DNA of 64,000 bases from Lewinellaceae bacterium. GTDB lineage: Bacteria > Bacteroidota > Bacteroidia > Chitinophagales > Saprospiraceae. Under the pieces are notes generated by a model, which ran no database searches, had not been told where the DNA came from, and saw only the letters and a program-made list of their open reading frames with translations. Location: NCBI GenBank assembly GCA_020636435.1, contig JACJXX010000001.1, positions 4,171,001 through 4,235,000 of the forward strand. The letters are read 5' to 3'. Below are positions 1 to 9,410 of this stretch, piece after piece; within the stretch, counting starts at the first letter, position 1, and the number at the start of each line of letters is the position of its first letter. The position numbers were made by a program, and so were the translations under genes.

Positions 1-674
1 AAGGGTTCGGCCAGGCAATCTACGGCCTTCCGGAGCTGCACCGCGAAAAAATCCGCCAATCCCGGCTGGTCGCCAATCCCGGGTGTTACCCCACCAGCGC
101 CATTCTGGGCCTGGCCCCTCTGGTACGGGCCAACCTCATTGTTCCCGGGCAGGTCGTGGTGGATTCCAAATCGGGCGTAACCGGAGCCGGCGTTAAGGCG
201 AAACCAACGACTCACTACTCCAATGTCAGCGATAATTTTAAAGCCTATAGCCTGAAGCGCCATCGCCACACCATCGAGATCGAAGAGCAGCTATCGGGGC
301 TTTCTCCCGGTGGCGCCCAACAAGTACAGTTTACCCCACATCTTTTGCCGGTCGACCGGGGCATCCTGTCGACCATCTATACCCAGCCAAGGGAAGGCGT
401 GACGGAAAACCAACTAAAAGACTTGTATGCAGCGTTCTATAAGGAGCACCCCTTTGTGCGGCTTCGGAACGCCCCCCCGGCGCTCAAAGACGTACGGGGG
501 TCCAACTTCTGCGACCTCTTCGTTGCTTACGACGAACGAACCAACCGGATCATCACCCTGGCCGTCATCGACAACCTCGTCAAAGGCGCCGCCGGGCAGG
601 CCATGCAGAACATGAACCTGATGTTCGGGCTGGAAGAAACAACTGGGTTTATGGCAGTGCCATTGAACCCATAA
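1..674 (+). CDS. argC: N-acetyl-gamma-glutamyl-phosphate reductase, 3' part
   Basis: This is the C-terminal part of ArgC, the NADPH-dependent enzyme that reduces N-acetylglutamyl phosphate to the semialdehyde in arginine biosynthesis. The frame is open from base 3, before the first in-frame ATG at 156, and encodes the active-site signature NPGCYPT, with the catalytic cysteine. It continues through the SGVTGAG segment, the HRHTIEIE region and the typical ending in which the reductase packs its C-terminal helix. The 5' end lies outside the window. argJ follows about 80 bases downstream on the same strand, so the two probably belong to one arginine operon. Family assignment is firm because of the active-site motif and the context. 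Confidence 0.95.
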   Translation, partial: GFGQAIYGLPELHREKIRQSRLVANPGCYPTSAILGLAPLVRANLIVPGQVVVDSKSGVTGAGVKAKPTTHYSNVSDNFKAYSLKRHRHTIEIEEQLSGLSPGGAQQVQFTPHLLPVDRGILSTIYTQPREGVTENQLKDLYAAFYKEHPFVRLRNAPPALKDVRGSNFCDLFVAYDERTNRIITLAVIDNLVKGAAGQAMQNMNLMFGLEETTGFMAVPLNP

Positions 675-756
675 TCGGGTTTTCGGCCTGACAAGTTTTC
701 CCTAAGCACCTGCTGAGATAAACTGGTTGAGCCTATTCCGGAAAAAAATCTAAAAA

Positions 757-1968
757 ATGATAAAGAATCTAACCAACGTCAGAGGCATCCAATGCTGGGG
801 CGCTCACATTGGCATCAAATCCATGCGAAGAGACCTGGCGATCATTTACTCCGAAGTGCCGGCCAGCGCCGCTTGTACTTTTACCCAGAATAAGGTAATT
901 GCCGAGCCGGTCAAAATTTCCCGCGAACACATCAAAAGCGGCAAAGCGCAGGCTATCGTCTGCAACGCCGGCAACGCCAACGCCTGCACCGGAGAGCAGG
1001 GCCGCAAAGGCGCGGAAGCCATGGTGGAGGCCATGGCCCAGTCGCTGGGCATCGACAAAGAACTGGTATTGGTGGCTTCTACCGGCCTGATCGGAGAGCC
1101 CTTTCCCACCGAAGAAGTCGTAAAAGGGATCAAGGAAAACGTAGGCAAATTGTCCAATGATTCCAAAGCCGGATCTTTTGCCGCCAATGCCATTCTGACC
1201 ACCGATACCTTCGCCAAAGAGGGCTTTCTCGATTTTGAGATGGGAGGCGCCACCATCAATATTGCCGGCATCGCCAAGGGTTCCGGGATGATCCACCCCA
1301 ATATGGCGACCATGCTGAGTTTCCTGGTGAGCGACATTGCCATTGAGCCTAAACTGTTGAAAAAGGCAGTGCAGCAAAGCGTCAACCGTTCTTTCAATGT
1401 GATTACGGTAGACGGCGATACGTCCACCAACGACATGGTAGCGGTATTGTGCAACGGCCTGGCGGGCAATGATCCGATTGAATCGGAAGACGATGAGCGC
1501 TATCAGCTATTTCAGGAAAAGCTGGAAGAGATGATGATCCACCTGGCCAAGCTAATCGTCTCCGATGGAGAAGGTTCTTCCAAGTTTATCGAATACCGCG
1601 TCACCGGGGCGCCCGATGAAGGTACGGCGCGAAAACTCGTGCGCGCCATTTCCGATTCTTCCCTGGTCAAAACGGCCATGTTCGGCCGCGACCCCAACTG
1701 GGGGCGCATCATCTGCGCGGGCGGCAACGCCGGCGTGCCGTTCGACTATACAACAGTCGACCTCTTCCTGGGCGATAATGAGACCCTGGTGCAGGTGCTG
1801 GATAAAGGCCGCCCCGCGGAATTCGACCGCAACAAGGTCAAGCGGCTGCTGCGCGAGTCCCACCTGCGCGTCCACCTCAATATGAACGGAGGGGATGGGG
1901 AAAGCGTCGGCTGGGGCGCGGATTTGACGACAGATTATGTAATGTTTAATTCGGTTTATACGACGTGA
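757..1968 (+). CDS. argJ: Bifunctional ornithine acetyltransferase/N-acetylglutamate synthase
   Basis: ArgJ moves the acetyl group from N-acetylornithine to glutamate and so recycles it in arginine biosynthesis. Many ArgJ proteins can also use acetyl-CoA. The 403-residue length is normal for the family. The autoproteolysis region is clear: KGSGMIHPNMATMLSF, in which the Thr of MATM becomes the N-terminal nucleophile of the beta chain. The substrate-binding DPNWGRI motif and the C-terminal TDYV segment are also present. The start at 757 is the first ATG after an A-rich stretch; no strong Shine-Dalgarno is seen. Whether this copy is mono- or bifunctional cannot be told from sequence alone. It lies directly behind argC and ends 18 bases from the convergent uvrB. 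Confidence 0.95.
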   Translation: MIKNLTNVRGIQCWGAHIGIKSMRRDLAIIYSEVPASAACTFTQNKVIAEPVKISREHIKSGKAQAIVCNAGNANACTGEQGRKGAEAMVEAMAQSLGIDKELVLVASTGLIGEPFPTEEVVKGIKENVGKLSNDSKAGSFAANAILTTDTFAKEGFLDFEMGGATINIAGIAKGSGMIHPNMATMLSFLVSDIAIEPKLLKKAVQQSVNRSFNVITVDGDTSTNDMVAVLCNGLAGNDPIESEDDERYQLFQEKLEEMMIHLAKLIVSDGEGSSKFIEYRVTGAPDEGTARKLVRAISDSSLVKTAMFGRDPNWGRIICAGGNAGVPFDYTTVDLFLGDNETLVQVLDKGRPAEFDRNKVKRLLRESHLRVHLNMNGGDGESVGWGADLTTDYVMFNSVYTT

Positions 1969-1986
1969 GGGCAGGCCGGTTACTCC

Positions 1987-4011
1987 CTACGCCACCTCCC
2001 TCAACTTCTTCTTCAACGCAAACAACTCATCCCGATACTGGGCAGCGGAAATAAAATCCAGTTCTTTCGCCGCCTTTTTCATCTTCTCTTCCGTTTCGGA
2101 TAGCATCCTTTCGATCTGTTCGCGGCTGAGGAAAGCCATCAGCGGGTCGGCGGCCAGGCTGGGCTCGTCGGGCTCCACGTATGCCCGCTCTTTAGTACCC
2201 CGGATATCGAGTATGGATTGTTTGTTGAGGATATCTTCCCGGCTGCTGCGCACCGTTTGGGGCACGATGCCGTGCTCTTCGTTGTAGGCCATCTGCACGG
2301 CCCGGCGGCGGTTGGTTTCGTCAATGGTGCTCTGCATGGCGCCGGTCACTTTATCGGCATAAAAGATCACCAGGCCGTTGGCGTTGCGGGCGGCCCGGCC
2401 GGCGGTCTGCGTCAGGGAGCGGTTGTTGCGCAGGAAGCCCTCCTTGTCGGCGTCGAGGATGGCCACCAGGGAGACCTCGGGAAGGTCGAGGCCTTCCCGG
2501 AGCAGGTTGACGCCCACCAGGACATCGAACTCGCCCAGGCGCAGGTCGCGCAGGATTTCCACCCGTTCCAGGGTATCGACTTCCGAGTGGATGTAGCGCA
2601 CTTTGATATTGAGCCGTTGCAGGTACTTGGTCAGTTCTTCGGCCATGCGCTTGGTCAGGGTGGTGACCAACGTGCGTTCGTTGCGTTCCATGCGCATTTT
2701 GACCTCCTCCATCAGGTCGTCGATCTGGTTGAGGCTGGGGCGCACTTCGATGGGAGGGTCCAGCAGCCCGGTCGGGCGGATGAGTTGTTCGACCAGGACG
2801 CCTCCCGTCTGCTCCATTTCGTAGTCGCTGGGCGTGGCGCTCACGAAGACGACCTGGTTGACGAGGCTTTCAAATTCTGTGAAGTTGAGCGGGCGGTTGT
2901 CCATAGCGGAAGGCAGGCGGAAACCGAAGTTGACCAGGCTGAGCTTGCGCGCCCGGTCGCCGCCGAACATGCCCCGCACCTGGGGAAGGGTTACGTGGCT
3001 CTCGTCGACGATCATCAGATAATCCTCCGGAAAGTAATCCAGCAGGCAGAAGGGGCGGGTGCCCGGCTTGCGGCCGTCGAAAAAGCGCGAGTAATTCTCC
3101 ACCCCACTGCAATAGCCCAGTTCTTTCATCATCTCCAGGTCGAATGCGGTGCGCTCGCGGATGCGCTTGGCCTCCAGCAAGCGGCGCTCCCGCTCGAAGT
3201 ACTTTTCCTGTTCGTACAGCTCGTCTTCAATATCCTTGATGATCTGGTGGATGCGGTCTTTGGGCGCAACGTAGAGGTTAGCCGGAAAAATGGCCGCCGC
3301 CTCCATGCCTTCAATGCGCTTGCCGGTTTCGATTTCGATGCGTTCAATGCTTTCGATCTCATCGCCGAAGAAAGTCACCCGGTAGCCATAGTCGACGTAG
3401 GGCAGGTTGATGTCGACCGTGTCGCCGCGAACGCGGAAAGAAGCGCGCCGGAATTCCGTTTCGGTACGGGAATAAAGGCTTTCGACCAGGCTGTAGAGAA
3501 AGCTGTTGCGGGAGAGCATTTCCCCTTGTTTGATGCGGATGATGCTGCTTTTGTAGTCCTCCGGGTTGCCCATACCGTAAATGCAGGATACAGAGGCGAC
3601 GATGATGACGTCCCGCCGGCCGGAGAGCAGAGAAGAAGTTGCCCTAAGTCGCAGCTTGTCAACTTCTTCGTTGATCGACAGATCTTTTTCAATGAAGGTA
3701 TCGGTGACGGAAATATAGGCTTCCGGCTGGTAGTAATCATAATAAGATACGAAATACTCAACCGCGTTATCGGGAAAGAAGTCCTTGAACTCCCCGTACA
3801 ACTGGGCGGTCAGTGTCTTGTTATGCGTGAGGATCAGAGTAGGGCGGCCGAGTTCGGCGATGACGTTGGCCATGGTGAAGGTCTTGCCGGAGCCGGTAAC
3901 GCCGAGCAACACCTGCGCTTTGTCGCCGGCCTGTACGCCTTGCACCAGTTGTTCGATAGCCTGCGGCTGGTCGCCTGTGGGTGTAAAGGGAGATTGTAGC
4001 TTAAAGGACAT
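1987..4011 (-). CDS. uvrB: UvrABC system protein B, excision nuclease helicase subunit
   Basis: UvrB is the damage-verification helicase of nucleotide excision repair; it accepts DNA from UvrA and recruits UvrC. The 674-residue length is standard. Visible motifs are the Walker A GVTGSGKT near residue 40, the damage-probing beta-hairpin around YYDYYQPEAY (about residue 95), the DESH box (Walker B), helicase motif VI around QTAGRAARN, and the C-terminal UVR domain (residues about 630-670) that contacts UvrC. The start at 4011 sits about 20 bases downstream of a good Bacteroidota -7 box. No uvrA or uvrC lies nearby, which is common. Confidence 0.97.
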   Translation of the reverse strand: MSFKLQSPFTPTGDQPQAIEQLVQGVQAGDKAQVLLGVTGSGKTFTMANVIAELGRPTLILTHNKTLTAQLYGEFKDFFPDNAVEYFVSYYDYYQPEAYISVTDTFIEKDLSINEEVDKLRLRATSSLLSGRRDVIIVASVSCIYGMGNPEDYKSSIIRIKQGEMLSRNSFLYSLVESLYSRTETEFRRASFRVRGDTVDINLPYVDYGYRVTFFGDEIESIERIEIETGKRIEGMEAAAIFPANLYVAPKDRIHQIIKDIEDELYEQEKYFERERRLLEAKRIRERTAFDLEMMKELGYCSGVENYSRFFDGRKPGTRPFCLLDYFPEDYLMIVDESHVTLPQVRGMFGGDRARKLSLVNFGFRLPSAMDNRPLNFTEFESLVNQVVFVSATPSDYEMEQTGGVLVEQLIRPTGLLDPPIEVRPSLNQIDDLMEEVKMRMERNERTLVTTLTKRMAEELTKYLQRLNIKVRYIHSEVDTLERVEILRDLRLGEFDVLVGVNLLREGLDLPEVSLVAILDADKEGFLRNNRSLTQTAGRAARNANGLVIFYADKVTGAMQSTIDETNRRRAVQMAYNEEHGIVPQTVRSSREDILNKQSILDIRGTKERAYVEPDEPSLAADPLMAFLSREQIERMLSETEEKMKKAAKELDFISAAQYRDELFALKKKLREVA

Positions 4012-4037
4012 AGAATATTCACCTGGTTTGTAAGATT

Positions 4038-4045
4038 CAAAGATA
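4038..4045 (-). promoter_or_regulatory. Candidate -7 promoter box of uvrB
   Basis: On the minus strand this reads TATCTTTG, a perfect match to the Bacteroidota sigma-A -7 consensus TAnnTTTG, placed about 27 bases before the uvrB ATG. No clear TTG -33 element is seen about 20 bases further upstream, so the promoter is inferred from the -7 box and its position. Confidence 0.45.
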
Positions 4046-4156
4046 GTGGAAATGCGCCTAAAGGAAACGCCTGGGGAGGAGGGGAGGTTGAGGGAAAGGG
4101 AGGGAAATTGTTATCTAATATTGTTATCTTTATTCGACGTAAAAAGTAGATTGAGC

Positions 4157-5686
4157 ATGCAGAAAGGAAAACGATATTTTAATACATCAGGCCCCAATAT
4201 TCCATCCGAGCATTATACCCTCCTGAGAAAAAATCTCATTCAAAAGGGCATGAGCCTCGTTTCGAGGAATCGGTATTTTACCATCTGGGCACCGCGGCAG
4301 ACGGGCAAGAGCACCTATTTTCGTTTGTTAGCTGAGGAATTAAGAAAAAACGGATACATCGTTTGCCATGTAAATGTCGAAAATTTTCTGAGCGCAGATG
4401 AAAAAGGATTGCTTCAGTCTATTAGTTATGATATCGAACTGGCATTAGAGCGGCCCATCAAAGTTGAAAAATTCAGTGAATTTCATGACGCTATCCGGCA
4501 AATTCAAGCCGTCAATTTTGTTTTTATCATCGATGAAGTAGAAGGAATTAATCCAGCTATTTTCGGCCAGTTTTTGCACACCATCCGAAACCTCTATCAC
4601 AGCCGGGAAAAACATTGCCTGAAAAGTGCCATTTTAGTGGGCGTGAGCAATATTGTTGGCGTAGTGCAAGATAACGCCTCTCCTTTTAACATTGCCGATA
4701 ACCTGGAAGTGCCTTATTTCACTAAAGAAGAAACACTGGAACTGCTGGGACAACATGAAGTGGAAACCGGCCAGCTTTTTGAGCAATCCGTCAAAGAAAA
4801 AATTAGCCAGATAACGGCCAATCAACCGGGGTTGGTCAATGGATTTGCCTACAAGTTGGTGGAAGAATGCAAAGGAAAATCGGTGATTGCCTATGAAGAT
4901 TATCTGGAAGTAGAGGATTGGTATTTACGCCTGGCCATCGACAAAAATGTGGCCAATATCCTGAACAAAGCCAGGCAATACCGCCCATTTGTTGAAAGGC
5001 TTTTGTTTCGCGACGAAGAAGTGGAATTTGACATAGACCGGGAGGCGGTCAAAGCGCTCCATACCAACGGCATTATCCGGGATAACGGAAAAGGTTATGT
5101 CGAATTTTGGGTGCCACTCTACAAGAAACGTATCTACAAGGCCTTTTATCCCTACACAAACGGCGAGAGGGGCTACTTCTTTAACCAACTAGCCGATTTT
5201 TTCGACCTGGTCAAAGATGGAAAAATCGACTTTGATTTTTTGATTTCTAACTATAAAAACTACGTCAAAAGAAGAAGCTTCAAAGCCTTCCGGGAAAAAG
5301 ATGAAACTACCGGGCAGTACAAATCCATAAAAGAAGCTGCCCTGAAGTACAGCTTTGAAACCTATATTTCCCTTTTTCTGGAACGCATCGAGGCCAAAAG
5401 TTACCTGGAGGTGGATACCGGCTTGGGCCGGAGCGATATTATCATCAATTTTCGGGCACGCGAATATGTCATAGAAACCAAAATTTATCGCGATAGTTAC
5501 CAGGCCAGAAAGGGCTTAAAACAACTGGCCTATTATTGCCAATCGATCGATATTCCCGAGGGCCTTTACCTGGTCTTTGCCTCCAACCAATTGCAAGTAA
5601 TGGGCATTGAAGAAGGAATGCAGGAAGTAGAAGGCGTTAAAATCCGCATCTACATCGTTCCGTATGATGAGGAAAAGGATTTTTAG
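4157..5686 (+). CDS. AAA-like ATPase with C-terminal PD-(D/E)XK-like nuclease region
   Basis: The protein starts with an AAA-ATPase-like domain: a GPN motif near residue 14, then Walker A in APRQTGKST (about residue 50), and a Walker B-like FIIDEVE (about residue 135). The middle is helical. The last 80 residues contain VIETKIYR followed by a GLKQLAYY helix, the layout of the PD-(D/E)XK nuclease domain that closes the 'AAA-like plus DUF1703' family in Bacteroidota. I prefer the ATG at 4157 (509 aa) because the conserved N-terminal sequence begins there; the frame is open back to 4046, but those 37 residues look like translated leader. The biological role of the family is not established. The gene converges on the cyclase gene across a hairpin. 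Confidence 0.8.
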   Translation: MQKGKRYFNTSGPNIPSEHYTLLRKNLIQKGMSLVSRNRYFTIWAPRQTGKSTYFRLLAEELRKNGYIVCHVNVENFLSADEKGLLQSISYDIELALERPIKVEKFSEFHDAIRQIQAVNFVFIIDEVEGINPAIFGQFLHTIRNLYHSREKHCLKSAILVGVSNIVGVVQDNASPFNIADNLEVPYFTKEETLELLGQHEVETGQLFEQSVKEKISQITANQPGLVNGFAYKLVEECKGKSVIAYEDYLEVEDWYLRLAIDKNVANILNKARQYRPFVERLLFRDEEVEFDIDREAVKALHTNGIIRDNGKGYVEFWVPLYKKRIYKAFYPYTNGERGYFFNQLADFFDLVKDGKIDFDFLISNYKNYVKRRSFKAFREKDETTGQYKSIKEAALKYSFETYISLFLERIEAKSYLEVDTGLGRSDIIINFRAREYVIETKIYRDSYQARKGLKQLAYYCQSIDIPEGLYLVFASNQLQVMGIEEGMQEVEGVKIRIYIVPYDEEKDF

Positions 5687-5696
5687 CGCTCGTAAC

Positions 5697-5729
5697 GGCC
5701 CATGAACTTGTTTCGCGGCTTCATGGGCC
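5697..5729. terminator. Hairpin between convergent genes, candidate bidirectional terminator
   Basis: A perfect 10-base inverted repeat (GGCCCATGAA and TTCATGGGCC) with a 13-base loop lies between the stop of the AAA-like gene and the stop of the convergent cyclase gene. There is no clear T-run, so termination is inferred from position and stem strength. Confidence 0.45.
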
Positions 5730-5746
5730 CATGTAACACTGAGGCC

Positions 5747-7396
5747 CTAAGCCGTCACCGCCGCCAGGTTTTTCGCTTTTTCCTTCTGCACATAATACAT
5801 ATCGATCAGCCCCTTGTTTTTGGCTTGCACCTTTCCGCGGTATTCGCAATCGAACTGGTATTTGACCAGGCCGTAGGTCGTATTGGAAATATTGACGCGG
5901 CCCTCTTCCCCATTGGCTTCTATGCGGGAGGCGATGTTTACGGTATCCCCCCAGATGTCGTAGGCAAATTTGTTGACCCCCACCACGCCGGCGACGACCG
6001 AGCCGGTATGCAGGCCGATGCGGGCTTCGAAGTAGGGTTTGCCGAGCCTTATTTTTTCCTGTTTCTGTTCATTGAGGAACTGCTGCATTTCCAGAGCAGC
6101 GCGGATGATGTTGTTGGGCAAGCCCCGGCGGGCAGTGAGCCCGGAAGCACACATGTAGGCATCGCCGATGGTCTTGATCTTTTCGATGTCTTCGTATTGG
6201 GAAAGGATGAAGTCAAAGGCTTTGAAGCATTTGTCCAGTTCCTCTACCAGTTCTTCCGGGGAGAGCTTTTCGGAAATACTGGTAAAATTTTTGAAATCGC
6301 TGAACAGCACGGTTACCTGCTCGTATTTACGGGCTTTGGCTTTTCCAAATTCTTTGAGTTCTTCGGCGATAGATTTGGGCAGGATGTTCAGCAGGAGTTC
6401 ATCAGAGCGCTGGCGCTCTACCTCGATGATCTTGTTTTTTTCTGCGAGGCGGCTTCGGGAGCGGCGGGCGATGAGGAAGAGCACGAGGAGCAGGAGCGCG
6501 AGCAGCGTGCCAAAAGTAGCCAGGATGAGCAGTTGGTTTTGGCGGGCGGCTGCCTGCTCGGCAATGCGGCGGTTCTGCTCTGCTTCGAGGGAGGCTTTTG
6601 CCAGCAGTGCTTCTTTGGTTTTCAGGACGGCCTCCTGCTCCAGGCGTTCCCGCGTCAGCGATTTCACTTCGCGTTCCTTGGTCTGGACGACGGAGTCTGC
6701 GCGCTCTTTGGCTTCCGAAATGGTTGCTAAACGCTCGTCCTTTTCCGTGATCTTTTCCTCGACTATGGCCTTATCCCGCACCAGTTCCTGCTGCCGTTGC
6801 TGGAGGCGGGACCGATCGGATACCAGTTCCTCGCGTTCGTCCGTCAGCAGGTTGATCTCCTGTTCGAGGCGTTTCTTTTCCTGGAGCAGGGCTACGCGCT
6901 GGCGCTCGTATTTTTCCTCCAGGTCGCTGATGCTGGTCCCGTTCTGGCTGAAATATTTGAACGCTTCCTCGACGATCTGATAGGCTTCGCGGTAGTCCCG
7001 GTCGTCCTTTTCGATCTTGCTTCGGCTTTCTACGCTTTTGATGATCAGGTCGGAGTCGCCGGCTTTTTTAGCGGCCGCCAGCGCAGTGTCAAACCAGGTT
7101 TTGGCGTAGCGGTCGTTGCGGTCGCGCACGTAGGCTTTGCCGACGAGGAATGCCGAACGCGCCGTCATGCCGTCGTTGTTCAGGTCTCTGGCGATGTTGA
7201 AAGCCTGTTTGCCGTATTCGATCGACTTCTCAGCGCTGGAACGAAGGTAGGCTTCGGCCAATTGGTAATTCAGCGATAATTTATCCTTGCTGCTCCCGGC
7301 CTCCCGAAGTTGCTTTTCTAATTCTCCAATGGATTGAGCCCGGGCAACAGAAAACATGCCAAGGCACAACAGAAGCAGGGTGAATAATCGTTTCAT
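5747..7396 (-). CDS. Membrane class III adenylate/guanylate cyclase with N-terminal helical-repeat region
   Basis: The 549-residue protein begins with a signal peptide (about 1-20, ending ARAQ). A tetratricopeptide-like helical region (about 24-155) follows, then a long charged coiled coil (160-285), one membrane span (about 290-310) and a C-terminal class III nucleotidyl cyclase domain (about 345-525). Both metal-binding aspartates are present: D367 in FSDFKNFT and D412 in KTIGDAYM, 45 residues apart. The periplasmic repeats and coiled coil probably sense a ligand or protein and pass the signal through the membrane span to cyclase dimers in the cytoplasm. ATP or GTP preference cannot be decided from the motifs I can read. 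This architecture is common in Saprospiria-like genomes. Confidence 0.9.
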   Translation of the reverse strand: MKRLFTLLLLCLGMFSVARAQSIGELEKQLREAGSSKDKLSLNYQLAEAYLRSSAEKSIEYGKQAFNIARDLNNDGMTARSAFLVGKAYVRDRNDRYAKTWFDTALAAAKKAGDSDLIIKSVESRSKIEKDDRDYREAYQIVEEAFKYFSQNGTSISDLEEKYERQRVALLQEKKRLEQEINLLTDEREELVSDRSRLQQRQQELVRDKAIVEEKITEKDERLATISEAKERADSVVQTKEREVKSLTRERLEQEAVLKTKEALLAKASLEAEQNRRIAEQAAARQNQLLILATFGTLLALLLLVLFLIARRSRSRLAEKNKIIEVERQRSDELLLNILPKSIAEELKEFGKAKARKYEQVTVLFSDFKNFTSISEKLSPEELVEELDKCFKAFDFILSQYEDIEKIKTIGDAYMCASGLTARRGLPNNIIRAALEMQQFLNEQKQEKIRLGKPYFEARIGLHTGSVVAGVVGVNKFAYDIWGDTVNIASRIEANGEEGRVNISNTTYGLVKYQFDCEYRGKVQAKNKGLIDMYYVQKEKAKNLAAVTA

Positions 7397-7703
7397 ATAC
7401 TCAGGTTTGTATTAGGGCCTCCCGGTATCCAAAACGGCACAAACGGCCAATTTGTTACCTCCAGGGCCAATCTGCTGCTCGTATTCAAATAAATTGGCAG
7501 GCTGGGGGCAGCAAAAATACAAACAGAAATAAGTTTAAGCTGTAAAATCCAGCGTTTAAAATATAAAAACTATTCCTTTGGGCTGTAGTGCTTCCCGGCT
7601 GATGAAAATCATTGAGCCTCGTTGATATTCATCAGTTGCCGGACAGGCCCATTTGTTGATATTGCTTGTACAAAAGTATTCTCTAACCTTTAAAATAGAA
7701 AAA
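7397..7703. other. Intergenic region between divergent cyclase and CBS genes
   Basis: About 300 bases separate the divergent cyclase and CBS genes. It should hold both promoters, but I find no TAnnTTTG box with good spacing on either strand. It is A/T-richer near 7540-7700, close to the CBS gene. No convincing coding sequence is seen. Confidence 0.5.
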
Positions 7704-8165
7704 ATGAACGTCCTAGCTCCAGTCAAAACGCTGATGACCACGAACCTGATCACGGTTAACCCCGGAGATAAACTGATCAAAATCCAGGAGATTTTTGAAA
7801 AAAACAAAATCCATCACATACCGGTAGTGAGCTACAAACAGATCGTTGGCATTGTCAGTAAAACAGATTTCGTCTATTTCATGCGCGGGTTCAGCCGCAA
7901 TGAGGAGGACCGGTTTGTGAATGAAGCGCGCCTGCGTGCGTACAAAGCGGAAGACATCATGACCAAAGGGTTGGCCAAACTGACCCCCGACCAGCGGATC
8001 AACGTAGCGCTTGAGATTTTCATGGAAAACCGCTTTCACGCCATACCCGTATTAGATGAGGCGAGCGGGGAACTGGTAGGCATTATTACCACTTTCGACA
8101 TCATCAAAGCCCTCGCTACTGAAGAAGTAACCGCCAGGCAGATTCTGGACAGTAAAAAAGCTTGA
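7704..8165 (+). CDS. CBS-domain pair protein
   Basis: A 153-residue protein made of two CBS motifs in tandem (about residues 8-65 and 83-145). The first reads VKTLMTTNLITVNPGDKL, with IHHIPVV and IVGIVSKTDF further on; the second reads AEDIMTKGLAKLTPD, with FHAIPVLD and LVGIITTFDI. Such pairs bind adenine nucleotides and act as energy or stress sensors. I start at 7704 because the upstream in-frame extension to 7653 does not resemble a CBS protein. It is followed 8 bases downstream by the thioredoxin-like/Usp fusion, so the two are probably co-transcribed. A paralogue with the same fold lies at 58950-59372. Confidence 0.9.
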   Translation: MNVLAPVKTLMTTNLITVNPGDKLIKIQEIFEKNKIHHIPVVSYKQIVGIVSKTDFVYFMRGFSRNEEDRFVNEARLRAYKAEDIMTKGLAKLTPDQRINVALEIFMENRFHAIPVLDEASGELVGIITTFDIIKALATEEVTARQILDSKKA

Positions 8166-8173
8166 ATGAATTC

Positions 8174-9274
8174 ATGCATTTGCACTTGAAAATATTAGGT
8201 ATTGGGTGCCGGAAGAGCAGGGCCCTGAAAGCCAATGTGAACCAGGCGCTGGCTCGCCTCCCTGAACTGGAAGCCGAACTGGATGAAGTGACCAGCGTGC
8301 ACGATATTCTGGAATACGAGATCACCGCGGCCCCTGCTCTTCTTATCAACGGCATTCCGGCCTATGAAGATGAAGTGCCGGGTGTTGAAGAATTAGTTTA
8401 TATCTTAAGGCCTTATGTGCAAAAGCCCATGCTTATGAAAAAGATACTGGTCCCCACAGATTTTTCGGATATCGCCGCCAATGCTTATCGGTTTGCCCAA
8501 AAACTGGCAGGCGAAGAGGATGTCGAAGTAAGGGTCATGCATGCGTATCACCCCTCTTTCGATTACTCCAACCCTTATCTGGATATGCCGGCCGCCGAAT
8601 TTGAGGCTGTCAAGCGCGAACTGATGAAGAATTTCATTAAGGAGCACACCCTTGTCGCCGGGAAAGCAGGCGGAGTGGCAACCATGGCGCAACCAAAAAC
8701 AGAACTCTGTATAGGATTCGCCGGCGAGGAGGCCGTCCGGCTTTCCAAAGAAGTGGATTTAATTGTGATGGGCACGACCGGCCAGGGCAACCTCCTGGAA
8801 AGAGCGTTCGGGAGCGTGTCTACCCACGTCGCCCGCCATTCGCACTGCCCGGTGCTGCTTATCCCCGGAGATTGCCAGTGCAAAGGGTTTAGCGAGATCG
8901 TTTTTGCCAGCAATTACAATGCGGCCGATGAAGCAATGCTTCAACAGTTGATAGAGATGGCGGGCATCGGCCCGGCCAATATCCACTTTGTTCATATTGA
9001 GGAAGAGGCTGGAAAGCCCTACTCGGTGGAAAAGGTGGAATTTGAGCAGGCCATCCGGGAAAATATGCCGCAAATTGGCTTCAACACAGTGGAAATCGAG
9101 TGCTCCGATATCGAAGCGGGCATCGTACAGTATGCCGAAGAGATCGATGCCGATCTCATTGCCATGGGTACCGTACACCGCGGTTTTCTGGAAAACCTCT
9201 TTCACCGAAGCGTTACCAAACGGATGGCTTTCCACACCACAGTTCCTTTGTTGGTATTGCATTATGACTATTAA
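8174..9274 (+). CDS. Thioredoxin-like (redox-disulfide type) domain fused to two universal stress domains
   Basis: The first 80 residues match the small redox-active-disulfide thioredoxin-like family (ILGIGC, then a central PALLINGIPAYEDEVPG). However, the CxxC is C12-R-K-S15, so the second cysteine is lost. Two UspA domains follow: one from MKKILVPTDFSD (about residue 86) to HCPVLLIPG, with the nucleotide-loop-like VMGTTGQGN; a second from SEIVFASNY to the C-terminus, with AMGTVHRGF. The ATG at 8174 is preferred; an in-frame TTG at 8162 would overlap the CBS stop. The fusion suggests a stress protein that senses thiol or redox state, but the single cysteine argues for a thiol-binding or mixed-disulfide role rather than disulfide reduction. 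The role is inferred. Confidence 0.82.
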   Translation: MHLHLKILGIGCRKSRALKANVNQALARLPELEAELDEVTSVHDILEYEITAAPALLINGIPAYEDEVPGVEELVYILRPYVQKPMLMKKILVPTDFSDIAANAYRFAQKLAGEEDVEVRVMHAYHPSFDYSNPYLDMPAAEFEAVKRELMKNFIKEHTLVAGKAGGVATMAQPKTELCIGFAGEEAVRLSKEVDLIVMGTTGQGNLLERAFGSVSTHVARHSHCPVLLIPGDCQCKGFSEIVFASNYNAADEAMLQQLIEMAGIGPANIHFVHIEEEAGKPYSVEKVEFEQAIRENMPQIGFNTVEIECSDIEAGIVQYAEEIDADLIAMGTVHRGFLENLFHRSVTKRMAFHTTVPLLVLHYDY

Positions 9275-9410
9275 GGCGGGCGGCCTCAGGCCGGACGAAC
9301 TGGCCGTTGTTCGTTGCTTCAGCTTGTTGCCCGCCAATGAGTTGCAGCGCAACAAACAACCAGCAACAAACAACCGATAACGGCTATCCATTGGCTTCCA
9401 ACGTTTGCGT

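Noticed and set aside
2218..3999. A 593-codon open frame on the plus strand opposite uvrB
   Set aside because: It is the antisense shadow of uvrB in GC-rich DNA. The residue mix (many His, Gln, Gly, Asp) does not resemble a protein family.
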